A stretch of DNA of 34,291 bases, taken from positions 1 to 34,291 of the forward strand of contig JBFWWP010000044.1 in the NCBI GenBank assembly GCA_050246115.1. Direction: 5' to 3'. This document shows, one piece after another, positions 14,011 through 22,468 of the stretch. The translations under genes were made by a program, and so were the position numbers. The notes below the pieces were generated by a model. It ran no database searches and was not told the origin of the DNA. It was given only the letters and a program-made list of their open reading frames with translations. The stretch comes from JBFWWP01 sp050246115. Its GTDB lineage: Bacteria > Planctomycetota > UBA8108 > UBA1146 > JAJFFE01. The number at the start of each line of letters is the position of its first letter. Positions within the stretch are counted from its first letter, which is position 1.

Positions 14011-15513
14011 ATGGTCGCGTTGAGTCCCCAACGAGCGAGGTGGCGATGCGGTCTTGCCGCGTTGGGGTGTCTCGTCGCGCTGTCGGTAGCTGCGGGGTGT
14101 TCGCCGCCCGAGGACGGCCCGGATCCAGCGAGTCGATCATCACGTGGGAATGCCGGCGCGGCCGACGCCGCTGCGGCCGCGGGTGCATCGGCACCAGCCT
14201 CGAACTCCGCCGCTACCGGGAGCGACGCGAGCGAGCCGACCGCCGGTTCGACCGCGGACTCCGCGACCGGCGACCGGGCTGCTAGCAAGAGACCGTCCGC
14301 GAAGCCGACGCTCGTGGAAGTGGTTCGACCGACGCGCGGGGTCATCCGCGACCAGCTCACGTTGAGCGGCGACTTGCGCGCCGAGAACTGGATCGACATT
14401 ACGAGCCGGGTCTCGGAGGAGGTCGTTCGCGTCGCCGTGCGCGAGGGTGACCTCGTCGAGCGAGGCGGAGTCCTCGTCGAACTCAATGACCGTGAACTCC
14501 GGTTCACGGCGCGCGAGCGCGAGCAGTCGCACCTCGAGGCACTCGCGCGCCAGCGAACGGCCGAACTCGAGAAGGTGGAAGCGGGCCAGAACGAGGCGCT
14601 TCGCGGTCTGGCACTGGAGAAAGCCACCAAGGAGTTCGCGCGTTTCGAGGAGTTGGCGTCGACCGGCAAGAACCGGGCGCTGACCCAAGAAGAGTACGAG
14701 GGCAAGCGGTATGCGCTCGAGGAAGCTCGTCTCGCCGAGGCCACGGCGCGTGTCGCTCGGGAGAAGGCCGAGGTCGCACACCAGCTGAGCACCATAGCCG
14801 TCGAGCAGGCGAAGCTCGCCTGGGATCGCGCCCTGCTCGACTTGAGCCGCACGCAGATCTGCTCGCCGATCGACGGAGCCGTGGCGTTCCTCGAGGTGCG
14901 GCCAGGCGAGATGGTGCAAACCGGGGCTCTCGTCGCGAGCGTGGTCAACCGTCGTAGCCTCTACTGCGAAGTGCGTGTTCCCCAACGGAATCTGCCGGCG
15001 TTGCGGGAAGGACAGTCCGTCCAGCTCAGCGCGGAGACTTACCCAGGGCGGCAGTTCGCGGGCCGGCTCGACGTGATTCACCCAAACGTCGATCCCGAGC
15101 AGGGAACCGTGAAGGTCCGAATCTCGGTGGCCGACACGGAGGCGGTCCTGCGGCCCGGGATCTACATCACCGCGCAGATCGACCTCGCGGTCCATGACCA
15201 CGCGCTGCTCGTGCCCAAGCGCGCCCGCCTGTTCGAGGGCCAGGACTCGGTGATCTTCGTGGTGCGTGACGACCGTGCGGTCCGGCTGGTGATTCCGGTG
15301 GGGCTCCAGACGGCCGAGCAGGTCGAGGTGCTCGCCGACTCGGTGCCCGATCCCTTGTCCCGGTTGACCGATGGGGACCAAGTGATCGTGCGCGGTCACA
15401 CCCATTTGCTTCCCGGCGCCTCGGTCGAGATCTACACCGAACCTGCGGGGACGACCCCAGCGGGTGCGGCCGGGCCCGCAGCGGCGAGCGCCACCAACCC
15501 GGAAGAAGCATGA
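14011..15513 (+). CDS. RND efflux periplasmic adaptor lipoprotein (MFP/HlyD family), 500 aa
   Basis: Links an inner-membrane RND pump to an outer-membrane channel. The signal peptide ends in a lipobox (SVAAGC), with C30 as the lipidated residue, as in AcrA and MdtA-like adaptors. A Ser/Ala/Thr/Asp linker (about 31-100) follows. The first lipoyl half is at about 114-163 (VVRVAVREGDLVERGGVLVE), a long coiled-coil hairpin at about 165-275 (TAELEKVEAGQNEALRGLAL), the second lipoyl half at about 282-313 (ICSPIDGAVAFLEVRPGEMV), then a beta-barrel and a membrane-proximal domain to about residue 480. ATG 14011 has AAGGAG at 14000-14005. It is the first gene of the operon; the permease start lies 4 bases beyond its stop codon. 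The substrate cannot be told from the sequence. Confidence 0.92.
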   Translation: MVALSPQRARWRCGLAALGCLVALSVAAGCSPPEDGPDPASRSSRGNAGAADAAAAAGASAPASNSAATGSDASEPTAGSTADSATGDRAASKRPSAKPTLVEVVRPTRGVIRDQLTLSGDLRAENWIDITSRVSEEVVRVAVREGDLVERGGVLVELNDRELRFTAREREQSHLEALARQRTAELEKVEAGQNEALRGLALEKATKEFARFEELASTGKNRALTQEEYEGKRYALEEARLAEATARVAREKAEVAHQLSTIAVEQAKLAWDRALLDLSRTQICSPIDGAVAFLEVRPGEMVQTGALVASVVNRRSLYCEVRVPQRNLPALREGQSVQLSAETYPGRQFAGRLDVIHPNVDPEQGTVKVRISVADTEAVLRPGIYITAQIDLAVHDHALLVPKRARLFEGQDSVIFVVRDDRAVRLVIPVGLQTAEQVEVLADSVPDPLSRLTDGDQVIVRGHTHLLPGASVEIYTEPAGTTPAGAAGPAAASATNPEEA

Positions 15514-15517
15514 CGCG

Positions 15518-18500
15518 GTGATCGACACCCAGTCACCGGCGGCGGGAGGTGAGGCCGGCGCTGCTTCGGGGGCCGAACTGCGTCACGCCAACTCGCTGGT
15601 CCACCTCGCGACGCGCCGACCGGTCGCGGTGCTCATGATCTCCATCGCGGTGTTCGTCTTTGGCCTGCTGTCGCTTTCTCGGCTTCCGCTCGACCTCATG
15701 CCGGAGATCGCCTACCCCAACATCACCGTGCGTACGGAGTACCCGGGTGCGGCCCCCGAAGACGTCGAGGATCGAGTCTCGCGGCGGTTGGAGCAGGCAC
15801 TGTCGGTAGTGAAGGACGTGCGCCGCCTGTCATCGGTGTCTCGCGCAGAGTCGAGCGACGTCATCCTCGAGTTCGCTTGGGACACCGACATGAAGGCGGC
15901 GCTCCAAGACATTCGCGAGAAACTCGACCAGACGTTCCTGCCCGACGAGGCCGAGCGGCCGACCATCCTTCGCTACGACCCAAACCTCGATCCCGTGCTC
16001 CAGATCGGCGTCGTGGCCGACATGGACTTGCGACGTCTCCGCGAACTCACCGAGGAGGAGATCGAGCGGCGCCTCGAGAATCTGCCCGGCGTAGCGGCGG
16101 TGAAGGTCGCGGGTGGTCTCGAGGAGGAGATTCGGATCGAGGTGGACGAGGACTTGATTCGGAGCCGCGGACTTTCGGTCGCCGATATCGCCCGCCGCAT
16201 CGAAGAGGAGAACCTCGATCGCGCGAGTGGGCTCCTGCGCGAAGGAGACGTATCGTATGTCGTTCGGACCCGCAACGAGCTGACGGCGCTCGATGAGATG
16301 CGTCTCATCCCGGTCCGTCGTGACGGAGACTCGGTGGTCCGTCTCGGCGACGTAGCGACGGTCACTTCGACCCACAAGGAACAACACGTCATTACCCGTA
16401 TCGGCGGTCGTCCTGCCGTGAAGGTGGAGATCTATCGTGAGGCCGGAGCCAACATCGTGGCGCTCGCCGACGGCGTGAGGACGCGGTTGTTCGGCAGTCC
16501 CGCGGAGCAGGAGAAATACCGCAAGTGGCAAGAGCAGGAGGCCCAGCCTCCGCCGGCCGCGGACCCGAGTGCGACCGTTGGCGCCAGGCGCACGACGGAC
16601 CTCGAAGTCGACGACGCCGAGGGCTCCGCTGTGGGTCGTGAGAAGAGGGGCCCCCGTTACATCGCCCGTCCAGAGTACGTCGTGGCGCGCCTCCCCTCAG
16701 GGGTCGAGTTGTCGGTGCTCTCGGACCAGTCGGTTTTCATTGAAAGCTCGATCCGCGACCTGCGTCAGACGGCACTTCTCGGAGGCCTGCTCGCCGTCCT
16801 GGTCTTGTACTTCTTTTTGGGTCGCTTCGCGTACACCCTCGTCGTGGCGCTGTCGATTCCGTTCTCGGTGGTCAGCACCTTTGCGCCGATGCAACTCGGC
16901 GGCCTCACGCTCAACATCATGTCGCTCGGCGGATTGGCTCTCGGCGTCGGGATGCTCGTCGACTCGAGCATCGTCGTTCTCGAGTCGATCTTCCGCAAGC
17001 GAGAGAGCGGATATGGCGCCTTCGAGGCCGCCGTGCTCGGGACCTCGGAGGTCACGGGTGCGGTGTTCGCGTCGACGCTGACGACGGTCGCGGTGTTTCT
17101 GCCCATCGCCTTCGTCGAAGGGGTAGCGGGGCAGGTCTTTCGCGATCAGGCTTTGACGGTGGTGTTCTCGCTAGTGGCGTCGCTGGTGGCGTCGCTGACT
17201 TTGATTCCAGCGCTTGCCGCGCGCCTCGCGCTCCCGGAGTCGAAGCGAGGGCGCTCCCGTCCGCGCCTGTTTTGGTGGCCGCCGCATTGTGTGCGAACCG
17301 CGCGATCGTTCTTCGGCGCGAAGCGATCTCGCTGGGTCTATTGGCTCACGTTGCCGTTGTTGCTCGCCGGCTTGCCGCTGTTCTTCGTGGCCGACCTGAT
17401 TGGCTACTCGTTGCTCGGGATCTACCTGCTCCTCTTGTTCGGGGTCGTTGGCGTGGGTTGGTTGATTGCGTCCGTGGGCCGCCTGCTGGGGCTTGCGCCC
17501 CGCTGGTTGTTCGCCCGGTTGCTCTTCTGGACGGATCACGCCTACGGAGTCGTGCTGCGCCTCGCCCTTAGGCACCGGGCCCCGATCGTGGCACTGGCGC
17601 TGGTTTCCTTGGGTGTTGCCGCGTGGCTCGCCGGGAAACTCGGGTCCGAGTTGATCCCACAGGTCTCGCAAGGTGAGTTCACGATCCGCGTTTCGTACCC
17701 GGTGGGCACACCGCTCGACTCGACCGCCCGCCAGGTCGAGGCGTTCGAGACCCTGCTGGCTGGAGTGCCGGAGGTCGCCGCGGTCGCGACCACCATCGGC
17801 GTCGACCCCGAGGAAGTGACCTCCTCCCGGGAAGGGGACCACACGGCGCGCTTTCGACTCCGACTGGAGCGCACCGATGAGAGTCCAGGCGAACTCGAGC
17901 GACGGGTCCTGGCGCGGGTCGAGGACATCTTCTCTGGCGTGCGCGACTACGACTTCGAGATCCTGCGACCCGTGCTCTTCAGCTTCAAGACGCCAATCGA
18001 GGTAGAGATCCGTGGCTACGAGTTGGATCGCCTCGACCGCCTCGCGAACGAGGTAGCGGACATCGTCCGCGACGTGCCCAGCCTGCGGGATGTGCGCGCG
18101 AGTGTCGGGCGCGGTAACCCCGAGGTTCACCTACGACCCAACCGCGACCGCATGATGAAGTACGGAATTACGAGCGCCGAGATGGCCGCGGTCATTACGC
18201 AGAAGAACACCGGCGAAGTCGCGACTCGTTTCCGTCAGGGTGACCAGAAGCTCGACGTGCGCGTCCAGATCTCGGAGAAGGACCGAGCTTCCGTCCAGAA
18301 CATCTTGTCCCTCGTGGTTGCGCCCGGACGCGGCGCCGCCGCCGGTTGGACCTTGCGCGACCTCATTGACGGTTGGGAGGTCCGGGAGGGACCCGCCGAG
18401 ATTCGTCGCATCGACCAGCAGCGAGCTGCCGTGGTGGCCGCAGACTTGTCAGGATTCGATCTTGCAGGGGCATCGCGAGCGATCGAACAGCGTCTGACCA

Positions 18501-19129
18501 CGGTCGAGATCCCACCCAACTTCGACGTCGTGATCGGGGGGCAGAAGGGCGAGATGGAGAACTCCCGCGCCTCGCTCCTCGGGGCGCTGCTTCTTGCGGT
18601 GTTCCTGGTCTATGTGGTCATGGCCTCGCAGTTCGAGTCGCTGCTGCAACCCTTCGTCATTCTAGTCGCAATCCCTTTGTCAGCCGTCGGCGTCGTGGCA
18701 ACCCTGTATGTCATGGGTTTGGGGTTCTCGATCATGTCGTTCATCGGGATGATCGTGCTCGCGGGCATCGTAGTGAACAACGCCATCGTGTTGCTCGATT
18801 TGGTGAATCGTCTGCGGTCGCAGGGGCACGACACCTACCACGCGTTGATCGAGGCCGGCCGTCTCCGCTTGCGGCCGATTCTCATGACCACTCTGACCAC
18901 GGTCTTGGGAATGATCCCGCTCACGGGGGTGCTCTCCAGCTTCCCGCACCCTGAGTCACTCGACTTCCTCTTGGGGTCGGGGGCTGGCGCCGAGATTCGG
19001 GCACCTCTCGCGTTCACCGTGATCGGCGGACTGCTTTCGAGCACCGTTCTCACCCTCGTCGTGATCCCGGTCCTTTACTCCCTCGTCAGCCGCTGGCATC
19101 GCGTGCGACCGGCTGAGGTGCACCAATGA
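15518..19129 (+). CDS. RND family efflux permease with extra membrane segment, 1203 aa
   Basis: Proton-driven inner-membrane transporter of the AcrB/HAE1 type. TM1 is at about 34-60 (PVAVLMISIAVFVFGLLSLS) and is followed by a periplasmic porter part. TM2-6 lie at about 408-568, with GVGMLVDSSIVVLESIF in TM4. TM7 is near 690, a second porter half follows, and the last helices carry GIVVNNAIVLLD. The proton-relay position has a single Asp (VDSS) where AcrB has two. Two insertions lengthen it beyond the usual 1030-1050 residues: a polar linker at about 331-391, and two or three additional hydrophobic helices between TM6 and TM7 (about 606-658, LPLLLAGLPLFFVADLIGY). GTG 15518 is preferred; GTG 15464 would overlap the adaptor gene by 50 bases. 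It overlaps the next gene by ATGA. Confidence 0.9.
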   Translation: MIDTQSPAAGGEAGAASGAELRHANSLVHLATRRPVAVLMISIAVFVFGLLSLSRLPLDLMPEIAYPNITVRTEYPGAAPEDVEDRVSRRLEQALSVVKDVRRLSSVSRAESSDVILEFAWDTDMKAALQDIREKLDQTFLPDEAERPTILRYDPNLDPVLQIGVVADMDLRRLRELTEEEIERRLENLPGVAAVKVAGGLEEEIRIEVDEDLIRSRGLSVADIARRIEEENLDRASGLLREGDVSYVVRTRNELTALDEMRLIPVRRDGDSVVRLGDVATVTSTHKEQHVITRIGGRPAVKVEIYREAGANIVALADGVRTRLFGSPAEQEKYRKWQEQEAQPPPAADPSATVGARRTTDLEVDDAEGSAVGREKRGPRYIARPEYVVARLPSGVELSVLSDQSVFIESSIRDLRQTALLGGLLAVLVLYFFLGRFAYTLVVALSIPFSVVSTFAPMQLGGLTLNIMSLGGLALGVGMLVDSSIVVLESIFRKRESGYGAFEAAVLGTSEVTGAVFASTLTTVAVFLPIAFVEGVAGQVFRDQALTVVFSLVASLVASLTLIPALAARLALPESKRGRSRPRLFWWPPHCVRTARSFFGAKRSRWVYWLTLPLLLAGLPLFFVADLIGYSLLGIYLLLLFGVVGVGWLIASVGRLLGLAPRWLFARLLFWTDHAYGVVLRLALRHRAPIVALALVSLGVAAWLAGKLGSELIPQVSQGEFTIRVSYPVGTPLDSTARQVEAFETLLAGVPEVAAVATTIGVDPEEVTSSREGDHTARFRLRLERTDESPGELERRVLARVEDIFSGVRDYDFEILRPVLFSFKTPIEVEIRGYELDRLDRLANEVADIVRDVPSLRDVRASVGRGNPEVHLRPNRDRMMKYGITSAEMAAVITQKNTGEVATRFRQGDQKLDVRVQISEKDRASVQNILSLVVAPGRGAAAGWTLRDLIDGWEVREGPAEIRRIDQQRAAVVAADLSGFDLAGASRAIEQRLTTVEIPPNFDVVIGGQKGEMENSRASLLGALLLAVFLVYVVMASQFESLLQPFVILVAIPLSAVGVVATLYVMGLGFSIMSFIGMIVLAGIVVNNAIVLLDLVNRLRSQGHDTYHALIEAGRLRLRPILMTTLTTVLGMIPLTGVLSSFPHPESLDFLLGSGAGAEIRAPLAFTVIGGLLSSTVLTLVVIPVLYSLVSRWHRVRPAEVHQ

Positions 19130-22100
19130 CTCGGGAGCGGTCCGCGCTGCTGGCGGTGGCGATCCGCCGCCCGGTCACCGTGCTGATGCTGCTCCTGACG
19201 TTGGGGGTCGTGGGCCTCATCGCCTATCAGCGGATTCCCATTCAGGCCATGCCGCCGTTTCGCGATTCGCAGGTCTCGGTGTCGATTTCGGTACCGGACT
19301 CGACCCCGCGTGAGGTCATGGAGCGGGTTGCGGAACCCGCCGAGGAATTGCTGCGGACGATCCCTGGAGTCACTCGGGTGGAGAGCCGGTCGCGTTCGGA
19401 CTCCTGTCGCATCACGGTCTACTACGGGCCAGAGAGCGATGGGACGGCAGTTTACGACGACATCCGCGACCGGATGGAGCGCCTCCTGCCGTCCTTACCC
19501 GAAGGCACCGACCGCTATCGGCTGTTTCGTTTCAACCTCGAGGTCGACTTTCCAGTGTTCATGATGGCGGTGAGCTTCGACGAGACGGTCGAGGAACCCG
19601 ATGCCTTGCTCGAGAATGTCGTTCGCCCCCGGCTCGAGGCCCTCGATGGCGTGGCTCGCGTCGACATTCACGGCGTCGTCGATCGTGAGGTCGAGCTGGA
19701 ACTCGACCCCGATGCCGTCCGCGCCTACGGCGTCAACGTTCAGCGGCTGATCCAACGGTTGCGCGAAGACAACCTGATTGCCCCGGGAGGAGTCGTCGAC
19801 GACGGGGGCAGGCGATACCTACTGCGGCTTGCCACTCGCTTCGCTGACTTCGATGAACTGCGGAGTTACCCGGTCGATGACTCCTTGGTCCTCGGTCAGA
19901 TCGCCCAAGTCGGTTTCCGCCGTGGGCTGCGCACTTTCATGGCGCGGGTGGATGGGCAGGTTTGTCGCATCGTACAAATACTCAAGGAGTCGGAGGCCAA
20001 CACCGTCCAGACCTGTGACTCGGTGAACGCCGAGATCGAGCGTTTGGGGCGGGACCCGCGCCTGGCTGGCTTCCGCTTCATTCCCTACCTCAGCTTGGGA
20101 GAGATCATCGAGGCCTCCTTGGCAGGCCTTCAGCAAACTTGTCTCTGGGGTGGCCTACTCGCGGTGGTCGTGCTGTTCTTGTTCTTAGGACATTTGCGAT
20201 TGACGCTGCTGATTGCCGCGGCGATTCCGCTGTCCTTGACGATCGCAGTAGTCATGATCTTCGCCCAGGGGGGCACCTTCAACATCCTCTCTCTCTGCGG
20301 TCTCACCCTGGGGATCGGCATGCTCATCGACAACGCCATCGTGGTGGCCGACAGCATCTTCCGGCAACGCCAGCGCGGGGTGGCACCGCGCGAGGCCTCC
20401 CGTGCTGGGGTGCAAGAGGTGGCCCTTGCGATCACCCTGGCGACGCTCACGACCGTGGCGGTGTTTCTGCCGCTGATCTTCTTGAGCGGCAACTCGACCA
20501 TCAATCGCATGCTGTCCGAGCTGGGTCTGCCGGTGTGCTACTCCTTGATCGCGAGTCTCGGGGTTGCCTTGATCGTCGTTCCGCTGGCCATGGTCTACGT
20601 CCCGTTCGGGCGCAAGGATCCGTCGACGGCGGAGCCGACCGGAACTGCCGACTCCGCCTCCAACGCCCCGCGGGGCTTCGAGCGCCTGCTGGACTTCTCG
20701 TTGCGCCACCGCTTCCTGACCCTCGCCGTGTGCGCTTGCGCGCTTGGGTCCGTGTGGGTGCCGCTGCACCTGATGAAGCTGCAACACCGGGGTGAGGAAG
20801 CCACGAGCCAGGTGCAGTTCGACGTCGAGTGCCCGCCCTTCTTCTCCTTGCGGGAAACCGACGAGGTCATGGAAGAGATCCGCAAGGCCTGCGAACCCGT
20901 GCGCGGTGCGCTTCGAGTCGGAACGATGGCGGCCTGGTACGGCAGCCGGGGCGGAACCTTCAGCTTCTTCCTCGAGCCGGAAGCACGGACTTCACAGCGG
21001 GAGTTCCTGGAGGAGATTCGACCGCTTCTGCCGGACCTCCCGGGCGTGACGATCCGCATCGAGAACGACGAGCTGGATGAGTCCGACGCGCGGTGGGGGT
21101 TCACCGCTCACGGTAGGGATCCAGCCGTTCTGGCGGCGCTCATGGGGCGTATCCGCGATGAGCTGGAGGTCAGTCCCGCCGTGCTCGAGGTGACCTCAGC
21201 GAACGAGGATACGCCGGAGGAGATCGTCGTCCAGGTCGTTCGCGAGCAGGCTCAGCGCTTTCGGGTCAGCCCGACGCAGGTGTCGAATCTAGTGTCTTGG
21301 GCACTGCGGGGGGCGCCGCTCACGGATTTCCACTTCGGAAGCGAGGAACTGCCGTTCTGGATCCGTTACGCGGGCGGCGACCTCGAGAACATCGGCGACC
21401 TCTACCAGGTGCCGGTGTACGCCGAGGACGGCACCGAGATTCCCGTGGCCAATCTTGCCACGTTCGGGGTGGATCGCGGCTCCGCCGAGATCCGGCGAGT
21501 GAACGGACGCGTTGCCTCGAGCCTGGACGCGTTGCTGAATGCCTCTGCCGACCCCGCTGATCTCGACCGCTGGGCTCACCGCGTGTTCTCCGAAATCGCC
21601 CCCGAAGGATACGAGATCACACAGGATCGTCGGCAGTTCGACGAGATCCAAGACACGATCAACGCCGGGCTGCTGGGATTGGTGCTGGTGTTCGTGTTGA
21701 TGGGAGTTTTGTTCGAGTCGTTTCTGATGCCCGTTGCGGTCGTGATCGCCATGCCGTTTCTGGCGCTCGGCGCATACTGGCTCGCGTACTTGCTCGACTC
21801 GCCGGTCGACATGATCGGTCGAATCGGTTTCGTGATCTTACTCGGTATCGTGGTCAACAACGGCATCGTGCTGATCGATTGCATCCATCGCTTTCGACGT
21901 GAGTCGAGCGACCGCCGGACCGCCGTCACTCGAGCGAGTGCAGCTCGGATCCGACCGATCTTGATGACGACTTGCACGACCGTCTTCGGCTTGCTGCCGC
22001 TGGTGATCTTTCCGCAGCGTGGCGAGGGCATCGACTATCGTCCTCTGGCCGTGGTGGTCATGGGTGGATTGATCACCTCGACGCTTTTCACGTTGGTCGT

Positions 22101-22224
22101 CGTCCCCGTTAGCTACACGCTGCTGGATGATCTCCGTGAGAAGCTGCTGGGGGGGATCCAACTCATCCGTCAACCCCGGCGGTCCGCGGCCACTTCGGCC
22201 CACGACGTCGCCGCCCGCGAGTGA
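19126..22224 (+). CDS. second RND family efflux permease, 1032 aa
   Basis: A paralogue of the preceding permease, of normal family length. TM1 (PVTVLMLLLTLGVVGLIAYQ) is followed by the porter domain. TM4 contains GIGMLIDNAIVVADSIF with a single Asp at about residue 402. Near the C-terminus GIVVNNGIVLIDCIHRF lies in the helix that holds the essential Lys in AcrB; no Lys is present. The start overlaps the upstream stop codon (ATGA), implying coupled synthesis. An adaptor followed by two different RND genes is the MdtABC arrangement, where the pump is a mixed trimer; the same is likely here by analogy. No TolC-like gene is in the window. Substrates are unknown. Confidence 0.92.
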   Translation: MTRERSALLAVAIRRPVTVLMLLLTLGVVGLIAYQRIPIQAMPPFRDSQVSVSISVPDSTPREVMERVAEPAEELLRTIPGVTRVESRSRSDSCRITVYYGPESDGTAVYDDIRDRMERLLPSLPEGTDRYRLFRFNLEVDFPVFMMAVSFDETVEEPDALLENVVRPRLEALDGVARVDIHGVVDREVELELDPDAVRAYGVNVQRLIQRLREDNLIAPGGVVDDGGRRYLLRLATRFADFDELRSYPVDDSLVLGQIAQVGFRRGLRTFMARVDGQVCRIVQILKESEANTVQTCDSVNAEIERLGRDPRLAGFRFIPYLSLGEIIEASLAGLQQTCLWGGLLAVVVLFLFLGHLRLTLLIAAAIPLSLTIAVVMIFAQGGTFNILSLCGLTLGIGMLIDNAIVVADSIFRQRQRGVAPREASRAGVQEVALAITLATLTTVAVFLPLIFLSGNSTINRMLSELGLPVCYSLIASLGVALIVVPLAMVYVPFGRKDPSTAEPTGTADSASNAPRGFERLLDFSLRHRFLTLAVCACALGSVWVPLHLMKLQHRGEEATSQVQFDVECPPFFSLRETDEVMEEIRKACEPVRGALRVGTMAAWYGSRGGTFSFFLEPEARTSQREFLEEIRPLLPDLPGVTIRIENDELDESDARWGFTAHGRDPAVLAALMGRIRDELEVSPAVLEVTSANEDTPEEIVVQVVREQAQRFRVSPTQVSNLVSWALRGAPLTDFHFGSEELPFWIRYAGGDLENIGDLYQVPVYAEDGTEIPVANLATFGVDRGSAEIRRVNGRVASSLDALLNASADPADLDRWAHRVFSEIAPEGYEITQDRRQFDEIQDTINAGLLGLVLVFVLMGVLFESFLMPVAVVIAMPFLALGAYWLAYLLDSPVDMIGRIGFVILLGIVVNNGIVLIDCIHRFRRESSDRRTAVTRASAARIRPILMTTCTTVFGLLPLVIFPQRGEGIDYRPLAVVVMGGLITSTLFTLVVVPVSYTLLDDLREKLLGGIQLIRQPRRSAATSAHDVAARE

Positions 22225-22230
22225 TCGGGG

Positions 22231-22248
22231 CCCCGGGCATCCCCGGGG
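22231..22248 (+). terminator. GC hairpin after the RND operon
   Basis: CCCCGGG at 22231-22237 pairs with CCCGGGG at 22242-22248 around CATC, starting 7 bases after the stop codon. No T-run follows. The remaining bases to 22468 hold nothing recognisable except the ribosome site of the next gene. Confidence 0.45.
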
Positions 22249-22468
22249 GCGCGCCGCGCCGAGCGGGCGTCAGCCTGCGAGCACCCGAGGTCCACTTGAC
22301 AGGGCTGGACCGACTCCGGAAGCTCTCGGGCTCGTTTCGTTTCAGGAGCCGTGTTCGAACCTCCCTTCCTCGACCGCCGACTCCTCGCAGGGTTGCAAGT
22401 GCCGAACCAACGAACCGCGGGGACGCGTCCCGGGCGGGACACCCCCTCCAATGGACAAAGGATGAGTG

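Noticed and set aside
14140..15528. Minus-strand frame of 462 codons opposite the RND adaptor
   Set aside because: Antisense shadow of a well-recognised adaptor gene.
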